Assembly: GCA_016744895.1 (NCBI GenBank)
Contig: JADGDK010000003.1
Span: 15,136 to 56,049, forward strand
Direction of reading: 5' to 3'
Length of the DNA stretch: 40,914 bases
From: Campylobacterales bacterium
GTDB lineage: Bacteria > Campylobacterota > Campylobacteria > Campylobacterales > QNZT01
The notes under the pieces are model-generated. The model saw only the letters and a list, made by a program, of their open reading frames with translations. It searched no databases and was not told the DNA's origin. The position numbers and the translations under genes are program-made. Of this stretch, positions 1-7,357 are shown piece after piece (position 1 is the stretch's first letter; each line of letters starts with the position of its first letter).

Positions 1-1005
1 ATCCGTATGACACTTTATCGCGTTGGAAAAAATTCACCAATTGTTCAAGCACTTATTGATGCTTCCAACAATGGAAAACAAGTCACGGCTATGGTAGAGT
101 TAAAAGCACGATTTGATGAAGAAAACAATCTTATCTGGGCAAAAGCACTTGAAGAGGCTGGAGCACACGTAATTTATGGAATTCCCGGATTTAAAGTACA
201 TGCTAAAATTGCACAAGTGATTCGAAAAAGTGATGACAAACTAAAAATTTATCTTCATTTTTCAACAGGAAACTATAATGAAACTACTGCAAAAGTCTAT
301 ACAGATATAAGTTATTTTACATCCAAAACAGAGTTTCGCGCTGATTCTATAACATTTTTTCATATTCTTACAGGTTTTTCAAAAAATAAGAAGCTAAACA
401 ATCTCAAAATGTCTCCACATCAAATGAAAAGTTCACTACTTGATATGATCAAAAAAGAGAGAGAAAAGAAAAGTGATGGACGTATTATTGCTAAGATGAA
501 TGCATTAGTTGATACAGATATCATCAAAGCACTCTACAAAGCATCTGCAGATGGTGTCAAAATAGATCTCATTATCAGAGGAATTTGTTGTTTAAGACCA
601 GGGATTAAAGGAATTAGTGAAAACATACAAGTAAAATCTATTATTGGAAAATATTTAGAACACTCTCGTATTTTTTATTTTAAAAATGCAACACCACAAG
701 CATATATCGCTAGTGCTGATTGGATGCCAAGAAACCTTGAAAAAAGGTTTGAGCTCATGGTTCCAATATATGACGAAGTGCTCTCTTCTAAAATCAAAGA
801 CCTTTTAAACCTCCAACTTAATGATAATGAACTTTCATGGGAGCTTTTAAATGATGGTACATACAAACAAATTATAAAAAATGAAGATATCCGAGGAATA
901 AACTCACAAGAGTATTTAGAGCATTATGTAAATAAAATTTATAAAGCCAATACAAAACCGACAGCTTCACATACAAAATCTAAAAGAAAGAAGATCTTCA
1001 AATGA
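1..1005 (+). CDS. ppk: Polyphosphate kinase 1, C-terminal part (5' end outside window)
   Basis: The reading frame is open from base 1, so the gene enters from the left edge; about 334 of the usual ~690-700 residues are present. PPK1 reversibly builds polyphosphate from the gamma-phosphate of ATP. The fragment covers the two phospholipase D-like catalytic domains. It opens with the family's conserved TLYR-GKNSPI segment. VHAKI carries the histidine expected to be autophosphorylated (codon 199-201). [10 protein letters not shown] carries the second conserved active-site histidine (codon 661-663). The last ~30 residues are a basic, low-complexity tail ([10 protein letters not shown]). The stop codon overlaps the next ATG by 4 bases (ATGA), so the carbonic anhydrase-like gene is probably co-translated. 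Family assignment is secure; the N-terminal and head domains cannot be seen. Confidence 0.95.
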   Translation: MRMTLYRVGKNSPIVQALIDASNNGKQVTAMVELKARFDEENNLIWAKALEEAGAHVIYGIPGFKVHAKIAQVIRKSDDKLKIYLHFSTGNYNETTAKVYTDISYFTSKTEFRADSITFFHILTGFSKNKKLNNLKMSPHQMKSSLLDMIKKEREKKSDGRIIAKMNALVDTDIIKALYKASADGVKIDLIIRGICCLRPGIKGISENIQVKSIIGKYLEHSRIFYFKNATPQAYIASADWMPRNLEKRFELMVPIYDEVLSSKIKDLLNLQLNDNELSWELLNDGTYKQIIKNEDIRGINSQEYLEHYVNKIYKANTKPTASHTKSKRKKIFK

Positions 1006-1529
1006 TAATCAACTACAAAGATTTAACCCCTAAAATTGGAAAAAACAGTTGGGTTGCACCAAGTGCTGATGTTATAGGAGATGTGACTATTGGCAAAGAT
1101 TGTTCTATCTGGTTTAGTACAGTAGTGCGTGGAGATGTTCATAAAATAATTATTGGCAATCGTGTCAGTGTACAAGATTTGAGTATGGTTCATGTTACTC
1201 ATTATAAATTAGACGATAAGAGTGATGGAAACCCAACTATCATTGGTGATGATGTCACTATTGGACATAGAGTCATGTTGCATGGCTGTACCATTGAAAA
1301 TGCATGCTTAATTGGTATGAGTGCTACAATACTTGATGGAGCAATTATAGGTGAAGAATCCATCGTTGGAGCAGGAAGCCTAGTAACAAAAAATAAAAAA
1401 TTTCCTCCAAGAAGTCTTATCATGGGAAGTCCTGCAAAAGTCATTCGTACCTTGAGTGAAAATGAGATAAAAGAGCTCTATGCTTCAGCTTCACGCTATG
1501 TCAATTTTAAAGATAACTACCAAGAATAA
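1002..1529 (+). CDS. Gamma-class carbonic anhydrase family protein (left-handed beta-helix)
   Basis: A 175-residue protein made almost wholly of hexapeptide repeats ([I/V]-G-x-x-x-x, e.g. [14 protein letters not shown]), giving a left-handed parallel beta-helix trimer as in YrdA/CaiE/Cam proteins. The candidate metal histidines are present: H64 and H67 in VHVTH, and H89 and H94 in GHRVMLH. The five-residue spacing of the last pair matches the zinc site of archaeal Cam. The acidic loop that carries the proton-shuttle glutamate in Cam is not obvious, so carbonic anhydrase activity is uncertain, as for most short bacterial homologues. It overlaps the ppk stop by 4 bases, implying translational coupling. 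Cytoplasmic, with no signal peptide. Confidence 0.88.
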   Translation: MIINYKDLTPKIGKNSWVAPSADVIGDVTIGKDCSIWFSTVVRGDVHKIIIGNRVSVQDLSMVHVTHYKLDDKSDGNPTIIGDDVTIGHRVMLHGCTIENACLIGMSATILDGAIIGEESIVGAGSLVTKNKKFPPRSLIMGSPAKVIRTLSENEIKELYASASRYVNFKDNYQE

Positions 1530-1590
1530 TATTATCTTTAGTAATAATCTAAAATTAAAAAAACTAATAATACTTTAATCATACATGCTC

Positions 1591-1623
1591 TATAATATAA
1601 GCTATATTTATAATTTAAAGGAG
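1591..1623 (+). promoter_or_regulatory. Probable promoter -10 and strong ribosome binding site for the SQR gene
   Basis: A perfect TATAAT sits at 1591-1596 with no convincing -35 box, which is normal for Campylobacterota sigma-70 promoters. AAAGGAG at 1617-1623 lies 5 bases before the ATG at 1629. The 99-bp gap after the carbonic anhydrase-like gene and the strong Shine-Dalgarno suggest the SQR gene has its own transcript. Confidence 0.55.
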
Positions 1624-1628
1624 CTTAT

Positions 1629-3104
1629 ATGGCAAGAGTAGTCATTATGGGTGGTGGTGTATCTGGACACACAGCTGCCTCATTTTTAGGAAAATGGATG
1701 CAAGGAGGAGAGCATGAAGTTGTAGTTGTTACCCCAAACAGCCAATGGAATTGGATCCCTTCAAATATCTGGGTAGGTGTTGGTGGAATGACAAAAGAAG
1801 ATGTTGTATTTGACTTAGCTCCTGTTTATGAAAAAGCTGGTATTGACTATAGACAAGCTAAAGCCGTATCTGTTCATCCAGAAGGTGGAGAAAATGAAGA
1901 TAAAGCATATATTACTATCGAATATACTGATGCTACAAAAGCTGGAGAGAATGAAGCATTAACTTATGATTATCTTATCAATGCAACTGGACCAAAACTA
2001 AACTTTGATGCTACTCCTGGACTTGGTAACGGTAGTGGTCAATTAGGAGATCATACAGTTTCAGTATGTACAGCTGACCATGCAGTCCATGCAAGCCATG
2101 AGCTAGATGCGTGTATTGAGCGTATGAAAAAAGGTGAAAAGTTAAAATTCCTTATTGGTACTGGGCATGGTATGTGTACTTGTCAAGGTGCAGCATTTGA
2201 ATATATTTTCAACATTGAGCATACTTTAAATGAAGCAGGTGTTAGAGACAATGCAGAAATTATCTGGATCTCAAATGAATCATTTTTAGGTGATTTTGGT
2301 ATGGGTGGTATCCACTTTAGTATGGGTGGTTATGCTACAAGTAGTAAAATTTTCTCAGAATCACTTTATGCAGAGAGAGATTTAGAGTGGATTATCGGCG
2401 CACATGTGACTAAAGTTGAAAAAGGCAGAATTGAGTATGAATCACTAGATGGAACAATGGACGAGCAAGATTTTGATTTTGCAATGTTAATTCCTCCATT
2501 TGCAGGTGTAGGGCTTAAAGGTTATAATAAAGCTGGTGAAGATATCACAGGTACTATTTTTGCACCAAATGGCTTTATGAAAGTTGATGCAGATTATACA
2601 CCAAAACCTTATGAAGAGTGGAAAGCATCTGACTGGCCTAGAACACTTCAAAATCCAACTTATAAAAATATGTTTGCTGTAGGTATTGCCTTTGCTCCTC
2701 CACATATTATTTCAAAACCAATGAGTTCACCAAATGGAACTCCAATCAATCCTACACCTCCAAGAACTGGTATGCCAAGTGCTATGATGGGTAAAGCAGT
2801 TGCTATGAGTGTTAGAGATATGATGGAAGGCACAACAACTGAACCTACACATACTGCTTGTATGGCTGAAATGGGTGCTGCTTGTGTTGCTAGTGCGGGT
2901 AAAGGCTTACTAAGCGGTACCGCTGCAGCGATGACTGTATATCCAATTATCCCTGATTTTGAAAAGTATCCAGGTGTTGGTAGAGATATGAATGGTACCA
3001 CTGGAGAGCTAGGACTTGCGGCGCACTGGGTTAAGCATCTATTGCATCATGCATTCCTATGGAAAGCACAATTAAAACCAGGTTGGACACTCATTCCAGA
3101 GTAG
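1629..3104 (+). CDS. Sulfide:quinone oxidoreductase-family flavoprotein
   Basis: A 491-residue FAD-dependent oxidoreductase of the SQR/flavocytochrome c sulfide dehydrogenase superfamily. It starts with a dinucleotide-binding motif (VVIMGGGVSGHTAA) and has the second FAD motif near residues 115-121 (YLINATGP). SQRs oxidise sulfide to sulfane sulfur at the membrane and pass electrons to quinone. Candidate redox cysteines are C147, the CTC pair C183/C185 within GMCTCQGAAFEY, and C411/C419. The cysteine after GHGM sits where SQRs carry a catalytic cysteine. The C-terminus (HHAFLWKAQLKPGWTLIPE) looks like the amphipathic membrane-docking end typical of the family. Its length and cysteine pattern differ from classic type I and II enzymes; I cannot assign the SQR type with confidence, and another sulfur substrate is possible. 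It is followed by a 60-residue gene on the same strand. Confidence 0.85.
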   Translation: MARVVIMGGGVSGHTAASFLGKWMQGGEHEVVVVTPNSQWNWIPSNIWVGVGGMTKEDVVFDLAPVYEKAGIDYRQAKAVSVHPEGGENEDKAYITIEYTDATKAGENEALTYDYLINATGPKLNFDATPGLGNGSGQLGDHTVSVCTADHAVHASHELDACIERMKKGEKLKFLIGTGHGMCTCQGAAFEYIFNIEHTLNEAGVRDNAEIIWISNESFLGDFGMGGIHFSMGGYATSSKIFSESLYAERDLEWIIGAHVTKVEKGRIEYESLDGTMDEQDFDFAMLIPPFAGVGLKGYNKAGEDITGTIFAPNGFMKVDADYTPKPYEEWKASDWPRTLQNPTYKNMFAVGIAFAPPHIISKPMSSPNGTPINPTPPRTGMPSAMMGKAVAMSVRDMMEGTTTEPTHTACMAEMGAACVASAGKGLLSGTAAAMTVYPIIPDFEKYPGVGRDMNGTTGELGLAAHWVKHLLHHAFLWKAQLKPGWTLIPE

Positions 3105-3123
3105 AGAGCAAAAAAATAAATAT

Positions 3124-3175
3124 GCTGAAGAGAATTTAGCGTTAGCGTAGCAAAAGAGAAGTAATTCCCTTTTGC
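3124..3175 (+). promoter_or_regulatory. 28-nt block plus hairpin in the leader of the small SQR-adjacent gene (copy 1)
   Basis: Bases 3124-3151 (core TTAGCGTTAGCGTAGC) match 39211-39238 at 24 of 28 positions. The block runs straight into a hairpin, GCAAAAG (3150-3156) and CTTTTGC (3169-3175), then an A-rich stretch and the Shine-Dalgarno of the next gene. The second copy has the same layout with a different 7-bp stem. It could be a leader RNA, a processing site or a dispersed repeat; the function is unknown. Confidence 0.45.
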
Positions 3176-3210
3176 ATAATAAAAAGTAAAAAAGTAAAAG
3201 GACAAAACAA

Positions 3211-3393
3211 ATGGCTGAAAAAACAGGACAAAATAAACACTTACACCACGTAGATCCATACAGCCCACAGTTTGGTACTATGATGCCAATGGGTGCTCAA
3301 AAATTCTTTAGAACATGTGTACTTTGGCAGATAGTTAGATTTGTAGCAATCAACATTAGAATGACAATGTTGATCTTAAAATCTCATCACTAA
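3211..3393 (+). CDS. Small protein downstream of SQR, possible membrane-associated companion
   Basis: A 60-residue ORF with AAAAGG at 3196-3201 about 9 bases before the ATG, followed closely by a strong terminator, which argues that it is a real gene. The N-terminal third is polar and His/Pro-rich (HLHHVDPYSPQFGTM). The C-terminal half, FFRTCVLWQIVRFVAINIRM and beyond, is a cationic hydrophobic helix that could lie on or cross the membrane. No known family is recognised. It sits 106 bp after the SQR gene on the same strand and shares the terminator, so a role as docking or accessory subunit of the flavoprotein is an inference from position only. Confidence 0.7.
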   Translation: MAEKTGQNKHLHHVDPYSPQFGTMMPMGAQKFFRTCVLWQIVRFVAINIRMTMLILKSHH

Positions 3394-3401
3394 GATATCT
3401 A

Positions 3402-3441
3402 TAACACCAAGTTAACTAGTTGGCTTGGTGTTAGGTTTTTT
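3402..3441 (+). terminator. Rho-independent terminator of the SQR unit, encoded inside the convergent gene
   Basis: A perfect 10-bp stem, TAACACCAAG (3402-3411) with CTTGGTGTTA (3424-3433), and a 12-base loop is followed by GGTTTTTT and more T-rich sequence. The right arm and T-run lie within the last codons of the minus-strand exonuclease gene; its lysine codons supply the T-run on the plus strand. Confidence 0.85.
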
Positions 3442-4197
3442 CTTCTTTTTAGGAGTAGAGCCCATCGAAAATTTTATTAATTCTTCTGTACTCTTAACAC
3501 TTTCTGGTATATTTTTAAAACACTCATCCAAAACTTTTGCAGCACTCAAAGCATCTGAATACGCTCTGTGATGTTCTCCAGTATCAAGCTCTAAATGTTC
3601 TCTTAAATACCCCAAACCATGTCGCTCAGCTTGTATCGTCTTTCGAGATAGATCAACAGTGCAAAGTTTTCTATTTAAAAGTTCATCAACGCCAACAGTT
3701 TTTAAAGACTTTGAGATAAACCCATAATCAAATTTCACATTATGAGCCACAAAAACACTATTTCCTAAAAATAATTTAAAATCATGAAGCACTTTTTTCA
3801 ATGACGGTGCATCTTTAAGATCACTTTGTTCAATATTTGTCAATCTTACTATAGATTCAGGAATAAAATCAGCATAGACATAAGATTCAAATTTATCAAC
3901 AATTTCACCATTTTTATACTTTACTGCACCGATCTCAATAATTTGATTTTTTACAGGAGAGCTTCCATTGGTTTCTATATCTACAATACAGTAGATTTCA
4001 TCTTTAAAATTATTTTTTTGAGTTTTTAAAAATACTTCACTTTCATCTTCTTCTACAGGTAGACCATAGAAGTTTAATAGATCAAGATCTATATGAAGTT
4101 CATAATTTTTTTTCGCTCTTTTGATACATAAACTAAACTCATCTTTGGGTAAAGCACCCTTCTCAAGCTTACTAACCAAACTTTGAAATATTTCCAT
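3412..4197 (-). CDS. DnaQ-like 3'-5' exonuclease (DEDDh family)
   Basis: A 261-residue protein with the three exonuclease motifs of the DEDDh superfamily: Exo I DIETNG (D73, E75), Exo II AHNVKFDY (D157) and Exo III HRAYSDA (H210, D215). It resembles the proofreading epsilon subunit of DNA polymerase III, but it has a ~65-residue N-terminal extension ahead of the nuclease domain and a lysine-rich C-terminal tail (TPKKKKKPN). In this phylum several DnaQ-like proteins occur per genome, so calling it the replicative epsilon subunit is not justified from sequence alone. The start codon overlaps the trpF stop by one base (TAATG), implying coupled translation in an rpe-trpF-exonuclease operon. The tail codons double as the opposing terminator. 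Confidence 0.85.
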   Translation of the reverse strand: MEIFQSLVSKLEKGALPKDEFSLCIKRAKKNYELHIDLDLLNFYGLPVEEDESEVFLKTQKNNFKDEIYCIVDIETNGSSPVKNQIIEIGAVKYKNGEIVDKFESYVYADFIPESIVRLTNIEQSDLKDAPSLKKVLHDFKLFLGNSVFVAHNVKFDYGFISKSLKTVGVDELLNRKLCTVDLSRKTIQAERHGLGYLREHLELDTGEHHRAYSDALSAAKVLDECFKNIPESVKSTEELIKFSMGSTPKKKKKPNTKPTS

Positions 4198-4787
4198 TAG
4201 GAGGAACCTTTGACTTCTTTTATAAAACTAGTAACTTTTATTCTATCTTTTTTTCCTTTGGTCTTCTCTACACCAGAGCTTACATCCATCCCATAAAAGC
4301 CATATTCACCCATTTTTGCTACATTTTGTGTGTTTAAACCACCTGCAAGAATAATTTTTGAACAATCAACACCCTCAAACCATGATGGATCAATACGTTT
4401 ACCCTCTCCACCATAGCTCTCTACAAAAGCATCAACAAGTCGATACCCAGAAGAATGAAGAATATCATTTTTAGATTGAGCCCTAATAACTTTAATATAC
4501 TTTACTTCAAGTGCCCCATAAAACGCCGCAGATCCTTCAAAATGGATTTGTGCTAAACTAAGGTTACAATCTCTCATAATTTGATTAACTTCATCCGCTT
4601 CACAATTTACAAATAATCCTACACGTTCAACAAAAGGAGGCAGTTTATCAATAATCTCTTTGACATCTTTAGGGGTTACAAAACGAGGAGATTTTTCATA
4701 AAAAACAAATCCAAGTGCATCTGCTCCTGCCTCAATAGCATCAAGTGCATCTTCTAAATTTGTTATACCACAAATCTTAACTCTCAT
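4197..4787 (-). CDS. trpF: Phosphoribosylanthranilate isomerase
   Basis: A 196-residue TIM-barrel enzyme catalysing the Amadori rearrangement of N-(5-phosphoribosyl)anthranilate in tryptophan synthesis. It begins MRVKICGIT, with the catalytic cysteine at C6. The general acid aspartate is D119 in LVDAFVES. The phosphate-binding loops ILAGGLN and GMDVSSGVE are intact. Length is typical. It lies away from the other trp genes, between rpe and an exonuclease gene, with single-base TAATG overlaps at both ends. Scattered trp genes are common in this phylum, so this is not itself a sign of transfer. Confidence 0.95.
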   Translation of the reverse strand: MRVKICGITNLEDALDAIEAGADALGFVFYEKSPRFVTPKDVKEIIDKLPPFVERVGLFVNCEADEVNQIMRDCNLSLAQIHFEGSAAFYGALEVKYIKVIRAQSKNDILHSSGYRLVDAFVESYGGEGKRIDPSWFEGVDCSKIILAGGLNTQNVAKMGEYGFYGMDVSSGVEKTKGKKDRIKVTSFIKEVKGSS

Positions 4788-5428
4788 TAAATTTGTAAAC
4801 TTTTTATAGCATCGGCGTAAGAATCATTTCCATATACATAACTTCCTGCTACTACAATGTCCACACCTGCATCTTTTAATTCGTGTATATTTTTATCATT
4901 TACACCGCCATCTACTTCTATAAGACAAGAACTGTTTCTTTTTGTGATAATCTCTTTTAATCTTTTGGCACGCTCTATAACATTTGGAATAAATTTTTGC
5001 CCACCAAATCCAGGATTTACACTCATTAAAAGAACCATATCAAGATCATCTATCAAAAACTCAATTGCTTCTGGTGGAGTATGCGGGTTTAAAGTGATCG
5101 CTGGAGAAATTCCAAGATCTCTTATCTTTTGGATTAAACGATGCGGATGTTTCTCCTCTTCGATATGAAAAGAGATATACTTAGGATTTAATGGCGCAAA
5201 AAGATCTACAAAAAAACTATTATTTTCAACCATGAGATGAATATCCAATGGCTTTGAAGCAGCTTTAGCTACTGCACTTACAACAACTGGTCCTATAGTA
5301 AGATTTGGTACATAATGTCCATCCATTACATCAACATGAACTAAGTCACATCCACCATCACAAATCGCTTTTACTTCTTGGCTTAAAATTCCGAAATCAG
5401 CGGATAATATACTCGGTGCTACCTGCAT
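4787..5428 (-). CDS. rpe: Ribulose-phosphate 3-epimerase
   Basis: A 213-residue TIM-barrel metalloenzyme that interconverts ribulose 5-phosphate and xylulose 5-phosphate in the pentose phosphate and Calvin pathways. Diagnostic motifs are APSILSADF, HVDVMDGHYVPN (metal ligands H31 and D33, catalytic region), DIHLMVE (metal histidine H64), MSVNPGFGGQ and EVDGGV. Full length for the family. It is the first gene of the rpe-trpF-exonuclease operon; AAAGGTA lies just before its ATG. In this phylum CO2 is usually fixed by the reductive TCA cycle, so Rpe more likely serves pentose supply than a Calvin cycle. Confidence 0.96.
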   Translation of the reverse strand: MQVAPSILSADFGILSQEVKAICDGGCDLVHVDVMDGHYVPNLTIGPVVVSAVAKAASKPLDIHLMVENNSFFVDLFAPLNPKYISFHIEEEKHPHRLIQKIRDLGISPAITLNPHTPPEAIEFLIDDLDMVLLMSVNPGFGGQKFIPNVIERAKRLKEIITKRNSSCLIEVDGGVNDKNIHELKDAGVDIVVAGSYVYGNDSYADAIKSLQI

Positions 5429-5843
5429 AAAATACCTTTAAATAGTTTTTATAATCTTACTACAAAGCACCTAAAATGAAATAACTGTAGTTTTCATATA
5501 AATGTACTCCCTAAGAGGAGAGCTTCAAATTAGAACAAAAATTGTTAAAAAGAAAATCAATATATTAATATTTTTCTGAAACCCGTTAGATTCACCACCC
5601 CATGATCATGATATTAAAGTGATTCTTAATGCTATTGTTATTTGGAATATTACTATATCCTGCAATTGGTCAACAGCCTCATTTAGATTTTCATCACATT
5701 TAATGACAGAGTCATATAATTATTCTTTGCCAAATTATAATAAAATTAAAATTAAATTCATTCTATACATATAAGAAAATATTATATCTTAAGAAAAAAT
5801 AACATACAATATATTATAACTTTTTATTATAAATGGAGATAAT
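5429..5843 (+). other. 415-bp gene-free region between divergent genes
   Basis: Very AT-rich. It must hold the divergent promoters for rpe (minus) and the DUF302 lipoprotein gene (plus). GGAGAT at 5834-5839 is the ribosome binding site of the latter, and the TATTATAA-type sequences at about 5811-5832 are candidate -10 boxes. The middle contains a start-less open frame, described separately. I see no tRNA or convincing small RNA. Confidence 0.6.
5580..5774 (+). pseudogene. Possible scrap of a Tn3-type transposase C-terminus
   Basis: A frame of 64 codons without a usable start encodes VILNAIVIWNI at 5619-5651. This resembles the LVxxAIVLWNTVYL segment near the C-terminus of Tn3-family transposases. 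After this point the frame no longer looks like that family, as expected of a decayed remnant. No inverted repeats or other transposon parts are visible. The match is short and may be chance. Confidence 0.2.
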
Positions 5844-7328
5844 ATGAAATATAAGATTTTAGGTTCAGTAGTTTTAAGCTCATTACTATCAGCAAGTTTT
5901 CTTGGCTGTGGATCAGATAACACAGTAGTCAATCCAAATGCTGAAACAGATGCAGTAGCAAAAGTTTTACAAGATGCTGCTCAAGTTCAAATAGATGCTT
6001 CACTAGTTGATGTTAATAACTCAGATAAAATTCCATTTGGAGATGGAAGCTTTAGCCCTTTTGAGCGTGTTGCAGTCATGCCAACAATTAAAGGCGCAGA
6101 TGGAACAATTGATCATAACGCCACTTATGCAAAAGTAGTTAGTTTAGCAAGAGTTTTTGCTAGTTATGTTTCCGAAACTAATGAGCCATTAGAAGACAAT
6201 ACAACCTTTAAAGGAGCAAATTGGATTACAGCTGGCATTGAGACTATGACACCAAGTGATGAAAATATAGCAGAAAACATTATACAAATTCCAACAAAAA
6301 ATCCTATGAATCCAAACTTTGCTTATTCAAAAACAAATACAAAAAAAGTACAAGTTATTGAAGTATGCAACAGTACTTATGCCGCTAAAGCTTTAGGAGT
6401 AATTAATGTAGGTGGAGAAGATGGAGCAAAAGTTCCAAATGGTATTTATCATACTACAGCACTGCCATGTGAAGTCACTATATATCATGATGAAAAAGCA
6501 ATTTATGTAGATATGCTCAATCCTGAAACGATATTTACACTATTTTTTACAGAAGTATTTGAAGATGACTTAATGAGAGACAATGCTGCTTTTAAAGCAG
6601 ATATGTTTGCACTTCCAACTCAAGTAAAAAAAGAGATTTTTGCAATGATTTATAATGCCTTTGATGCAAAAAATGAACAATATAGTAAAACATCTATAAA
6701 AATGGGAACGGTATATTCATCTATGAAGAAAGCAACTAATATTACTGATATTGCGGCTCCATATACACACTATGCATATCAAGGCACAGATATAAATCAT
6801 GAATTTACTTCAGCTGAAGCAAAAGAGATTAGTGCAAAGATTATGAATGTTATGACATTACATGGCCCAACAGCAGGAACACAAGAGAGTGCACTCCACT
6901 CAATACTACCAAGTATGACACAAACCCAATATCCTGCAGTTAATCCTCTTTGGAGATCAGGTCGTCAAGAGCCTCTAAAAGTTCCAGGTGGTTCATGGAT
7001 TATAGAAGCTTGCTCTCCACCTTATGCAAAAGAAGCATTATCTACTGGTGAGTTCCATACACCGGCTCTGCCATGTGAAATAGCAGTATTTGTTCAACCA
7101 GATGACAACAAAACACTTAATATTACAATTTTAAATCCTGACTTTATGTTTAATGGACTCTTTGCTGATGGCATGAAAGATATGAATGATACAACTAAAG
7201 CAGGTTTCCAAAATATCATTAATAACATCAATGCAGATCTGTTAACTATAGTTGATTATACATTTGAAAATAATGTTAGTGAAATAGATCAATCAACAAA
7301 AATGCAAATTACCCCTATTGTTTACTAA
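5844..7328 (+). CDS. Lipoprotein with two DUF302-like domains
   Basis: A 494-residue exported lipoprotein. The signal peptide MKYKILGSVVLSSLLSASFL ends in a lipobox with the acylated cysteine at C22. Two copies of a DUF302-like core are visible: VIEVCNSTYAAKALG with LPCEVTIYHDEKAIYVDMLNP, and later IIEACSPPYAKEALS with LPCEIAVFVQPDDNKTLN and ITILNPDFMF. The E-x-C-(S/N)-x-x-YA and LPCE signatures recur in both. DUF302 proteins are widespread in sulfur-oxidising bacteria, but their biochemical role is not established. The paired cysteines might bind a cofactor or form a disulfide; that is inference. It is monocistronic, with its own ribosome binding site and a terminator hairpin directly after the stop. 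It is adjacent and convergent to the T2SS operon. Confidence 0.8.
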   Translation: MKYKILGSVVLSSLLSASFLGCGSDNTVVNPNAETDAVAKVLQDAAQVQIDASLVDVNNSDKIPFGDGSFSPFERVAVMPTIKGADGTIDHNATYAKVVSLARVFASYVSETNEPLEDNTTFKGANWITAGIETMTPSDENIAENIIQIPTKNPMNPNFAYSKTNTKKVQVIEVCNSTYAAKALGVINVGGEDGAKVPNGIYHTTALPCEVTIYHDEKAIYVDMLNPETIFTLFFTEVFEDDLMRDNAAFKADMFALPTQVKKEIFAMIYNAFDAKNEQYSKTSIKMGTVYSSMKKATNITDIAAPYTHYAYQGTDINHEFTSAEAKEISAKIMNVMTLHGPTAGTQESALHSILPSMTQTQYPAVNPLWRSGRQEPLKVPGGSWIIEACSPPYAKEALSTGEFHTPALPCEIAVFVQPDDNKTLNITILNPDFMFNGLFADGMKDMNDTTKAGFQNIINNINADLLTIVDYTFENNVSEIDQSTKMQITPIVY

Positions 7329-7332
7329 ATCT

Positions 7333-7357
7333 GATAAAAGCCTTTTTGGCTTTTATC
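7333..7357. terminator. Bidirectional terminator between the DUF302 lipoprotein gene and gspF
   Basis: A perfect 10-bp stem, GATAAAAGCC (7333-7342) and GGCTTTTATC (7348-7357), with a TTTTT loop. It sits between convergent stop codons and touches the gspF stop. T-rich on both strands, so it can serve both genes. Confidence 0.7.
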
